From positions 19,749,934 to 19,813,933 of the forward strand of contig NC_045138.2 of NCBI RefSeq assembly GCF_008831285.2: DNA of 64,000 nt, given 5' to 3'. Position 1 is the first letter of the stretch. Every line of letters starts with the position of its first letter. Positions 25,001 to 37,000 of this stretch are shown here, one piece after another. The notes under the pieces are model-generated. The model was given only the letters and a program-made list of their open reading frames with translations. It was not told the DNA's origin and did no database searches. A program made the position numbers and the translations under genes. Source of the stretch: Nymphaea colorata (taxonomy: Eukaryota > Streptophyta > Magnoliopsida > Nymphaeales > Nymphaeaceae).

Positions 25001-28000
25001 TGAATCTGGAGGGTGAGGTTTGGACAGCTTTGGAGCTTCTTCAAGGACATACATATCTCCTTTGCGAGTGCCCTCAGCGAATGTCTTCTTGGTTTGAGCA
25101 TCCTTGACATAAACAGAAGATGGTGTGAATTCAACAGAGGAGTGAGTATCATCAATAAGTTTGGACACTGAGATAATATTTTTCTTGACACTTGGAACAA
25201 CAAGGACATTCTTTAATGGAATGGAAGAAGAACCCATGGATATTTGTGCATTTCCAATGTGCGATATTGTGTGATGGGAACCATCTCCCGTGACTACTGA
25301 GCCTTGATCTAAATAAGGGGAAACACTAGAGAGATTACCTGTGTCACCAGTAACGTGGGCTGCTGCTCCAGAGTCCACATACCACTCTCCTTGCTCATTT
25401 TGCTTCAAGTTAAGTTTGGATAAGGCTGTCATTAGAAGTTGCTGCACGTCTGCTGAAACCTTTGAAGTTGGATTTGATCCAGACGAGGATGGAGCTGACC
25501 CCGCTACTGTCCTATTCTCGCGCCTGACCTGACTATTCTTGTTCTGAGGATTGTGCCAACATTCTGATTTTACATGCCCCTTCTTGTTGCAATAGAAGCA
25601 TGTCGGGATTCTCCTAGATGTGGCAGAGGTAGTATTCATGCCTGGCGGTGTTGGGAGAATCCCTCTTCCCATGCCTGTCTGAGGAGTCCAAGAACGAGTG
25701 CGATTTCCTTGCAGTGCGTGAGTTCCTGTGATCAATACATTGTGGCTGTTGGAAGGAACCAGATTATGTCGTTGAACTCGACTAGCTTCATGTTGAAAAA
25801 GCTTGGCCTTTAGATCTTCAAAAGATGGGAGAACAGGTAAGACTTCCAAGGCTGTGCAAAAAATATCAAATTCCGTTCCCAGTCCACTCAAGGCTTGTTG
25901 GACTTTGTCTTTGTCGCTGACGGGATGTCCAATTGCAGCAAGCTGATCACTAACACTCTTGATTTCATTCAAATACTCCAAAACTGTACGCGTCCCACGC
26001 TTGATATCCTGAAATTGCCTTCTTAATTGTAGAAAACGTGCTTCCGAGACTTGAGAATATGTTGTAGCAAGGGTAGACCACAACTCTAGGGCAGTTAAAT
26101 CATCATCAATACCTCCCAATACCTCTTCTGACAAGGTAGAAGTGATATAAGCAACAAGAGACTGGTCGTGAGCCAGCCAAACTTCATATTCGGGATTGCT
26201 CTCAGGAAGAGTTTCATATTCAAAACTGATTTCACTTCCAGCCGAGGCCCCAACACCTTTATCTCCCACGACTGTCTTCTTTATTTCACGGTTAACATAC
26301 TTTGGAGGTGCTGGAGTAGTCCCATCGATGTGCCCATACAGTCTATGGCTCTTAATAAATGGGACAATTTGACGTTTCCAAGTCAAATAATTACTATGGT
26401 TCAGTTTTTGAGAGATGAGTTGTGAGAGAAAACTAGAGGATAGAAGAGAGGGAGCTGGCTGGTCCATGATTGAAAAAGAGGATTAGAACAGACGATTTGG
26501 GCAGAATTTTAGAGGTCACGATAGAAATTAGGGCAAATTAGGGCAAATTAGGGCAAACCGTGTGACTTAGGGCAAAAAACAGAATTTAGGGCAACAAAAA
26601 TTAGGGCAAATCGTGGGATTAAGGGCAGAAACAGAGTTTGAGGATAACCACGGTAGAAAATAAGATTTAGGGCAGAATACTCCAAGAAGAAATCACTCAC
26701 CGGAGGACGATGTAACCTGGCTCTGATACCATGTGAGAATCTTCACTAAAACATCACCGAATCATGTCTCTCCGTCTGAAAATAAGGAGGATGGAGAATA
26801 GAGAATAGAAGAAGGCAATGAAGGTAAGAGAACCGGCGGCCAATGCAGCCACACTATGCTTGATCTCTATTATTAAAACATAAACCTAATTAGGTTACAA
26901 CAAAAAGAGGAATAAAACATGAAGTAATTACAAGAGGTGCCACCACTTAGACGTGAAGACATAAAAACGAAGTGGATCGGGTCTGAACAGACCCGATCCA
27001 AACCCGATCCCTTTACATTGATGCGTACAGACTTAACAGTATGTTGCTGCATCAAGAGCTTAATGAAGTTGCCGAATTCACCTCTCATTTATACTCTGCC
27101 ATAGGAGCATGTATAACTTTTTACCTTGAGCGTCTCTCTTATAACCTCTTTTGCTTTGTTCATAACTCCAAAGAGGTACCTGATGGTAGGCTTATCTTCA
27201 TTTTTAACCAATCTTAAAGACTTTAACCATCAGTATGCTGATTTTTGATAATTTAATACTTGACTTTCAAAATTGACTGTTGGAAACAATATCCACAACT
27301 TTCCTGGACTTCCTATTATGAGCATGCAGATAAACAACCATTTATCACCTTGTATAAATGGGATTAATTTATTTTCATGTGTATATTTTCGGATCAAACT
27401 CAATGTATAAATGTGGTATATATTTTGTGATCTCTTGACATTGTTTAACATTTGGTTTCATGACTTCATCTCATCCATCTTGCCAGTATCTTCAAGCATA
27501 AGATTGATGCAATGAATTGCACATGCTCTGAAGCGAACATTCTACCTGTTGCTCTATAATTTGCTACATCATCTGTCATGTACTATTTGATATTATCAGG
27601 CCTGTTTCTTTCACAATATCATCAGAAACCTGAAACAAATCGGTAGTCTTTTAGAATAGCTGTTAAAACAGCAGATTTCAAAAACATAATACCTTTAGGA
27701 CAAAAAGTATAAGAAAATTGATTAATGTTCTTGTCCTCATGTCTATCCATCCACCTGTTTCTTTCTAGCTCTTCATCATAATATGTTCTTACTTATTTAA
27801 CATTTGCATGAATATTTTTCCTCTCAATTGATGGTAAGAGGACATTTTACATTCAGGGCATATAGAAGCTATTGCACCTATCATAGCCTGTAAATGAAAT
27901 TATTCTTTTGCGCATAAATGGAGCACATGCATCATGGAACCATCTCCTCATTGCATCATTTGCTTGTTCCACCAAATGTTTGGGGACATAGTTGTCTAAG

Positions 28001-31000
28001 TATCTGCTTTAGAACCTAGAGTAGTATCTGAAGGGTAAAAAACTGCCGTTTTAAGTTCCCTTTTTTCCAATACTTCCATATCATATCATAAGGGTCCATA
28101 TGGGATGTACCCCCATATAACTAGTTATAGGGTTATAGGCTACAAGGTGATGGTTATGGGATGTACACCCATATAACTAGTTACAGGTGTATAAGGTGAT
28201 GGTTATGGTACATGTAACCTACAATATGCACAACACTGGTTTTTCATATCAGATGGAGGATTCACCTACACCATAGATTTCATCCTTTTGCTACCATACT
28301 TTGTAATTTAGTGTTTATTTCATCTGTTTGATAGCTTATTTAGATTTTAGAACCACATTCTTTGTTAGTATCACTACTGCCCTTCGGATATGTGCTTGGA
28401 ATATTTTGCTTTCAACTCACTTTATTTAAGAACCCTGCAAGCAAAAAAGAGTCTGGATAAGGCACTAGTTTACTTTGCAGTAGCTCCATGAATTCTTTGT
28501 GTTGCTTGTTTCTGAATCTATTGCATGAATGATACTGGAGAGGTTACATATCAAGTATCAACTCAGGAAATTGCTGGTGACGAGCTTGTAAGGACATTGC
28601 AAATTAAAAGCAAAATACCTAGATCAAAAGCTCTTGCTGCATTAGAGGAGAAAATTCTGTCTGTGCTTGCCGAAGAAGGTTTAATTGCAAAGGATGAGAA
28701 TTATGTTCCTGCTGAATTGGTCCCTGAGGTGTATGAGGATGAAGATGAGGATGATGTTATTGTTGAAGATGGGGAAGTAGATGAAGGGGATGTCCATATA
28801 AGGCCAGTTACAAGGAAGCCTATGGCCTTGGTGAGATACTTTTTAATATATTGTTTTTTCTTTTTACTCTTTTGCCACAATCAAGTTGATGTTGTCCTTT
28901 GTGAGTTTAAATTCCGCACATGAAAAGGATACAAATTTTTACTCTAGTTTTTCCATTTTCCATTATCTTTAGTGCAATCAAGTACTACTATCAAGTTGCC
29001 CAATTTCATTTTGACTGCTTTTCAGCAATTTAGATGTAATTTGTTGCTTGAAATGTTACTGCATCTATGACGTTAGTGAATTCCGATCACTCAAAGGGCC
29101 TTTTTTGGATTTTTTAATGATTGTCTTAGGACAAAAGGACAGGCTACATGGGCATGTTGGTAACCTAAGGGTGGGTGCCGGAGCGGGCCGCTGGCAGGGG
29201 CCCAATATTTTATTATTAAAAAAATATTTTATATTTTAGAAATAGTTTTTTATTATAACCAGGCTGGGCCGGGCTCGAAACCGGGTTTCGGGTACAGGGT
29301 CCAACTTTTGGACATCGGGTCGGCGCGGACCCAGTTCTTATAGTGCCGGGCTGGCCCGATGCCCACCTCTATGGTAACCTTGCGACACATAAATTCTGGA
29401 CCTCATAGTAACAAATATCACCGATATTTTGAATTTTGAAAGTATCACAATTTTGTAACCAAACGAAGGAAAAACTAAAAAGCTCTTTAAAGTGGGGCAA
29501 GAACACAGGATTTTCAAAGTATTGCCAGAAGTAGATACCGTCAAAACATTGCGACAAAATGTTAAGATTTAAGGTATTAATCTTACCAAGAGTGGAATTT
29601 TGTGACAATAGTACTGGTGTATCTTTGTCAAATTTTGACCATTAGGATGTTCAAATGTGTAACTACATTAATTACTATCCAGTTGCTAGTACGGTTGCCA
29701 AAACAGGTTGAAGTACATTTTAGTTTTGTAATTAAGTTGTTTGGTTAAGTAACATGTTGAATTGTTAAACTACTAGTCTGGACATAATTCCTCAATATAA
29801 CCATTATATTATATAACTTTATAATCAATATAAATATTTTTTTGTGCTGCTTAATATATATATCTATATATGTGGAAGAAATACTGGCAAAATTGGCTAC
29901 CATGTTTGGTCCCTGGCTTTCTATTTTTTGAGGCTAAGTGGTATTTGAGTGCTTTTGGTCGTAAGATTCATGTAGGTGAATATGCTAGTCACACTTGTGA
30001 AAACTATTGAAGGGCTTGGAGAACTGGTTCACATATGATGACTAATATTTGTGCTATGAAGTTTCCATTTCTTTTCATTATTTTTTTTTTCACAAAGGCA
30101 TGAGGTATTTAGTCGAAGAAGAAAAAGGAGGAATGCTTGGATGGAAGGAGTCCAGTAGATTGGTCTGTTTTATGTGGAGTATTTCTAATTGAACTTGCAA
30201 CTTTAGATTTTAGAAATACCAGCTGGTTAATTTATGTTGTTTGGTATTGTTTCTTTGTTTCTTTAAGAATTTGTTCTTATGATTGTTCTTATCTAAGCAT
30301 AAGAGAATGGTTGTTCAAGTCTTCTGTTGTTTAGTTTGAAGAACTCATGAAATGGATGTTTCTAATTATGGTGCTTTCTTAATTTCTCCTATACCATGAA
30401 TCCTTACCAAACTTCTTTTTATTAGCAGAAATTTTCTGAGGTTGATGTGAAGCTTGTATTTAAGGAGGTAACATCAAAGTTTCTGCGGAAGCGTATAGTA
30501 GAGGTAATTTAATCTTGTAATTATGCCAACTGACATACACATGTCTACATTATGCATATATATTTTTCTCCTTTCTTTTTCTCCATCATTTGTTTGTCTC
30601 GTTCTTTATTAGTTAGTCACACCCAACTCATTGATTGCTTGTTGCCTGATTGAACCCAACATGCAGAAAGATGGCCTACTAGGTATCAGATTATAGATGC
30701 CTACTAGGTATGAGATCATCTATGAACCCAACCTCGGTTGCTGACATTGCTTCCTTGCAGACATATGGTCGATATGGCTCTAATACCAGCAAATGGTGGG
30801 GCCTCTTATAACACAAATGACCAAAGGAATAATAGACTTGAACAAGGAAAAAAAAGAATTTAGAGTTGAGGTTAACAGAATAGTTACTCCTCTTCAAGGG
30901 ACTGTTTCCTCCAAGGCCTATTTTACATCCAACATTCACGACATAAGGGGGTTTGCCCCAGTTTGTGTTCCTATGCCAATCCCCTGATACAATGGATATG

Positions 31001-34000
31001 TATCTAATTAGAAACCTGCCTAACTGGTCCATGTATCACTATTTCTTTATTCTCATCAGTTGTTACCAACTTATTTAAACATCAACTAGTAATGTCAAAC
31101 TATGTAAAACTATGTGCTTTTGCCTTTTATAAGTTCGTAATGAAACAGATAAAGTGTGCTTGACCAAGTGCCTTATGTTTAGGATGCTATCAATTTCCCT
31201 CTTTTCTCCTTTTCTATTGGTTGCTTGGTGCTTGCATTTTGTCAAATAACATTATAACTAATGACATTTCGTTATTGGAAGGGTGGGAAAAGAAGTGATG
31301 GACGAAATCACCAAGAGATACGCTTGATTAACTCAAGATGTGGACTGCTTCCAAGGGCTCATGGAAGTGCTCTTTTTACACGTGGAGAAACACAGGTCTC
31401 CTATCACTTCTCATTGAACAGATTTTCCTTTTCTTTAAGCAATTCTTGCTTGTGCTTATATTGTCCTTGTACTGAGTTTATCACATCTTAGCGTCTTACT
31501 ATTTTTCGGATTTTATCTCGTTAAAAGTATTATATTGATGGAAGAAAATTTTCCATTAGTAAGATTACATTATGATTTGTAGACCACCACAGCCATTAAC
31601 CAAAAAGAAAACTGAGAATCAGTTAACATTTTCCCATCCAGAGGAGGAAAAGGTTCAAGTTTAAATGACTTACAGAAAAAATTCCGACTCTTTATTTTAC
31701 TCTCCAACTGATACTAGAAATTTAGAACTATGCTTGATTGGTGGCTCATGGTATTCATTTTCAACAATGCCTTCTCTATTGTAAAAGATAAGTGGAACAA
31801 TGTTTTAGGAAAAACGGAAATATTTGCCTTTTGTTCTCTCCTTTATTTCCTTTCAGGACCTGGTAGGTAATTGCAGTAGAAACTTCTGTCCCTATCGGAG
31901 GTGAAAGGGTATCTGGTGTCATGGTGGTTTTACTTTTCTAGTATTCTGTATTTTCTTCCATCGTACTTAGTTTGGTCATCTTTTAATTTTTGGCATTCTT
32001 AGAAGTTAGAACATATATTCTTCTATCTTGTAACCTTTAGAACCAGAGTCGGATTCTTACTGAAGGAACTTGTTCTGTCCCACTTCAAAGTCACCGCTTG
32101 GTATGTGTTTCTGAACTGTTCATGGTGAAACATCAAATTGTTTCTGTGCAAACTGGCAACTATAAGCAGCCTAAAACTTGGTCAAAGAACGAATAGTCTC
32201 TGTTGGACAAGGAACAATCAAATACCGAATACCCATGAATGGATGTCATTAAGACTCCTGAAAATGGAGTATTTGTTCAATATGTAGCTTGATAACACCT
32301 TTGAACTGTCATAAATGATGCCTAAGAGGAACTAGTTCACCTTGATGAGAAACAATAGTTCAAGGTCCTTGTAGGATGGAAATTATACTGCTCAGTAACC
32401 TATGTATATTGTATACAAATAACAGTGTAAAGATTAAGAAGTTATGATATGGTAAAATCTCTCTGTCCGAGTTTGCATTCTTGAATGCTACTGATATGAA
32501 TCAAACAAGATATATATACCACTTACAAAAACTTCTTGACAAACTAATAATTGGCTTGACATAAAGTAGTGAGATTAGGAAGTTGAACCAAGTAATTGGT
32601 GAGTATAAGCAGGAAAAAAGACGTTTTAAAAATTTTAGAAAGTGGGGAAACCTGAGAGACCTAGAAGTGAACTAAAATTGACAAACATGGTTAAAAGTTG
32701 GAAGTGGTGCACATTCATGTCTTTAGCAGAATCATATACTTCATTGACAGATTGAAGCATGAACTTGAAGCCTCTGCAGTCTGAGGATAACATATTGTAT
32801 GCAACTTTTTGACAAGATTCACTTATGGGCCTATGAGCAACATTTAATGGATCCTATGAGCAACATTTAATGGATCATTTAGTAACTGAAAATATGTATA
32901 AATTTTCATGCAATATCCAGATAGTACAAAAGTTGTTCCATATGAGAGATTTAACAATTACCAATTTGATTTAAGATAATAGTAAGTGATATTGGTGAGA
33001 TATTTTCTTTGGGAAGTTGGAACCTAAAAATGCAATGCTTTCCCTGAAAATCATGTTTTTGGTGTCAATGAAGAAATTAAAAACCTGGGAACTTATTACC
33101 AGTCTAAGGGAAGCATGCTAGGGATATGAAAGAAAACATAGAAAGAAGCATGGACATGCACAATAAGAAAGGGGAAATAATAGATGAGGAGAAACTGAAG
33201 GTATCACAAAGGAATCTAAAGAAAAGTGTGATGTCCATTGTGTCCTGGAACTGAGAGAGAACCCTTTTTTCAGTTAGCTATGGTTTTATGCTGATCCTGG
33301 ATCTACATCTTTTGGGTTGTTTGAACTAAAAAAACTTTTACTACATCTCATGAATATTTATTTTAAATTTCTATTTGGAAAGTGACCTTTGAGGAGGAAA
33401 GATGACAAATAACGAATTGTGGAACTATTTTCTAGGTCTGACCTTATGCAAACTCCCGTGGTGATACAGCATCTCCATCTTAGTATTTGGATGGCCGTTT
33501 TAGTTTTTGCACAACGTTTTATGAGCAATGAAATCAAGATTCAGATTTTGTATGGTTCCTTGTTTAGTTCATTCCTTGGGGATGATTTAGTGGATTCAAT
33601 CTACGAAGCTAAAAATCCATTGATGGTGCAAGCTTCTCACTAAGACTTTTCAATCATTGAAAGTCCTTGTTGAATAACTCGCGACTCCCAACTCCCAGGC
33701 CTCTGGATGACTTTTAGGTTTCCTTAACAAGGTCATCGCTCACCAACAGCATTCTGTATTTATGTCTAAAGTATGGCAGTCAAAAAGCCTGAATAATGTT
33801 GCTTTATTAAGAGTTTTTTACCAGTATTGGATCTCATAATTGGCAGAAAAACTCTTGAACATGGTCAATGTGTTTCTCAGATTGCTTGGGTATCACTTTC
33901 TGGCTGAGCTTGTCTGGCTGGTAGCAGGCTTATCCTTTTCATTTAGCTTTTGCTTTTTGTTTCCCCTAGAGCAGGGAAATTTCTGTATGTTTAGTACTGT

Positions 34001-37000
34001 TAGCGATTGGAGATCCATTGTACCTGATCTCTTATGGTCAATACAATATTATGGATTGTATAAACGGTCTTGCTTACAATCTTTTAACTTGTAGTTGGAA
34101 AGCTTTTGTTTTTATCTTTGAACTTCATGTTTTTTCTTCAGTTTTCCTAACAACCTCTTGGTCTCAGTCACTTGCAGTTGTCACCCTTGGTGATAAGCAA
34201 ATGGCTCAAAGAATAGATAACCTCGTGGATTCTGATGAATTAAAACGCTTCTATCTCCAGGTGATGCTCCTTTTCTGTGCACTGGACTTTGGTTGTATGT
34301 GTGCAATGCATCATGTTGCCCATATAAACATTCTTTTCTTTTGAGAATATTTGGTTAAATGCTTAATTTCTTAGGCTTGGTAAATTCAGTACTCCTTCCC
34401 TCCTTCCTGTGTTGGAGAAGTTGGACGAATTGGAGCACCTAGTAGAAGGGAAATTGGCCATGGAACGCTTGCAGAGAGAGCCCTGGAACCTATTTTGCCT
34501 TCAGAAGAGGACTTCCCCTACACAATACGTGTTGAAAGTACTATTACAGAAAGCAATGGTTCCTCAAGGTGAACATTTTCTTATTTCCAGAGATGAAATC
34601 CTTCTTGATTGTTGAAACACCACATAGTTTATTTAGTCCAATGTAAAAGATATCTGTTTCACCTTTCATGTGACCAGCAATATGAAACATCTCTAACCTC
34701 TTTAACTTTTTTACTTTCACTTATGAACAGTATGGCATCAGTTTGTGGCGGATGCTTGGCTTTGCTAGATGCTGGAGTTCCAATAAAGCGTTCTGTTGCC
34801 GGGATAGCAATGGGCATGGTTTTGGATACAAAAGAATTTGGAGGAGATGGAAGTCCCCTTATTCTTTCTGATATCAGTGGATCTGAAGATGCTTCTGGTG
34901 ATATGGATTTCAAGGTGCAATTGATGCTTTTATTAGATCATGCTGTGTTCCCTTTGTTTTTTTTTTTACACTGTGGCCCCTAGAACTAGAATGTTTATTG
35001 GTTAGTGAAATTTCTGCTCAAGTCTTGGTTGTTTCTGTTGTATAGATTGCAGGAGATGAGAATGGCATCACTGCTTTTCAGATGGACATAAAGGTTCTTA
35101 GTCATTTTAATGATGTTATTATGTTACGTATAAATTGCGAGGGTTCACACGGTTCTATTTATGGCATATACTGTACTCTTTCACTTCCATATGTATCACA
35201 TAACATGTGCTTTGCCACAATTGATATTTGTTCCTTATATTAGGTTGGTGGAATTTCTCTTCCTGTTATGGAGAAAGTACTACTGCAGGCAAGGGATGGA
35301 CGGAAGCAAGTTCTTGGTAATATTCCATCTTATTTAGCCATTCTTTTATTCTGGGAGGCATTTATTTGACACTTATTTTAGATGTTGTCGATTCAATGCG
35401 AGCTCTCTCAAGTCTCAACAATACATATATGATTTTGACTTTTAAGTTTCCAAAATGGCAAAGGGTTAGTCTTATTCATATTCGAAGATATGAATTTAGC
35501 ATTATCTTTGGGATTTTTGAATTGTATAATTTTGATTTTTTTTCTTATTTCAATAATGCAATTTAATTTAATTGAATATCATGTTCTTTCAGCTGAGATG
35601 TTGAGGTGCTCCCCATCTCCAGCCAAGAAATTATCCAAATATGCCCCACTAATTCATGTGATCAAGGTTTGACAATACTCAGAAGCTATGTTACTAGGTC
35701 TTATTTTGAAGTTGGCAACTTGTACTTTTCTCTGATCCTTGTGCACTAAATCACTTTGAACTTTTTTGTGTAGGTTAAACCAGAAAAACTGAATATCATC
35801 ATTGGAACTGGTGGGAAGAAGGTGAAAAGCATCATTGAAGAGTCTGGAGTGGAAAATATAGATACGGAAGTTAATGGCCTGGTAAGAGTCACCTTTCCTT
35901 ATGTTGTTGGTTTTCTCCTTGTACTAATCCATTTTACACTTTGTCCTACAGGTCAAAATAACTGCCAAGGACTTAACAAGTTTGGAGAAATCGAAAGTCA
36001 TGATCACTAATCTAACAATGGTTCCCGCTGTTGGTGACATTTACAGGTTTGTTTTTTTCTCTTCTATTTCAGGGTTCAAATTATGAGATTGATCAAACAT
36101 TTACCTTTTCTATCCTCTACGATATGTCATACATCAGGGCCTTTAGTCTTTCGTACTGATATTAAATGCAGAGCAGGTTTATTTCTCAGATTGCATTACA
36201 TAGTTTCTGTTAGAATTTCATTCTCAGGAGCAAGTGGCATGTGTTTAATCTCAATTTTCAAATTTTTGTGGCATTAGATTGTGGAAAAAAGTTTATGGTT
36301 ACTGGATAATGAGGTGAGAACAGGTTTGAGTTATGTATGCAACCAAGGAATTGTTTCGAGAAAAAAAAAAAATCTTTCTGGTATACTTGGAAAAAAATCA
36401 GTGAGAGGTCCTCTGCCTGTAGAGAATCAGGATTGTATGGTTGTTCTCACTATCTTTCAATAGACAGGCAAAAGCATTTAGACGCTCCATTCTGCTCAAG
36501 TTATACTTTTTGACTAATGTTGGTCGATTGTCGGACTGCTTATGAGCTCCTTGTTTATTTACTCCTATGAAGTTATAGGGAGAACCATTTGTTTCTCTTG
36601 TGTATCAATGTAGTAGAAATCCAATGTTTTGTGCTTGTAAATTTTAATTTTACACATTGTTCAGATGTACGTGGTCCAAGGTGTATTTACTGCTGAGAAT
36701 TAATTCCTTTCCATTTGATCAGGTTTTTTGTAGTTTTGATTTAGGCTTGAGTTGCAATCTTTGGCTTGATATGTTCTTTCCCTTCTTGGAAGGGTGGGGA
36801 AAGGTGGTAAAGGAGAAACCCTACTTGCCTGCTGCATTTCGTGGCATAAAATCCCAGGTCCTCCTTGCCTACCGCTAAGATACCCAGCTTCTGCCTCGTT
36901 GCACGAGATGGACAATAATGGCTTTCAAAGTCACCATTTCCTGTCAATTCATGATGTTAACCTTTTACTTAATGATAGTAGATTCATGCGGAAAATTGCT

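Larger units (their letters stand above)
22644..27038 (-). mobile_element. Ty1/copia LTR retrotransposon, young but internally deleted, in PNPase intron 9
   Basis: This is a 4395 bp element in antisense orientation to PNPase. It has 307 bp LTRs (22644-22950 and 26732-27038) that start TG and end CA, and a perfect 5 bp target duplication GTATG. The primer-binding site TGGTATCAGAGC (26720-26731, minus strand) complements the 3' end of initiator Met-tRNA. A polypurine tract GAGGGGGGC abuts the 3' LTR (22951-22959). The interior encodes Gag, protease, integrase, then reverse transcriptase and RNase H, the copia domain order. A deletion and frame change between integrase and reverse transcriptase disable it. 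The LTRs differ at only two positions, so insertion was recent. Confidence 0.97.
22560..28007 (-). pseudogene. hAT-superfamily transposase relic, split by a copia insertion
   Basis: Minus-strand blocks in PNPase intron 9 line up with hAT transposases in the right order. About 27915-28000 reads [19 protein letters not shown]. About 27478-27535 reads [17 protein letters not shown], the conserved C..H.(I/L)NLMLEDIG block. About 27140-27225 reads [20 protein letters not shown], matching LRLVDGEKKPAMGYIYEAM of the family. The C-terminal block AATY at the right edge of the copia element continues as [17 protein letters not shown] on its left side (about 22575-22643), equivalent to the family's LHAAGYYLNP motif. 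Frameshifts and stops separate the blocks, so it is dead. The N-terminal BED finger and hAT termini were not identified, so the true limits are uncertain. Confidence 0.75.
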
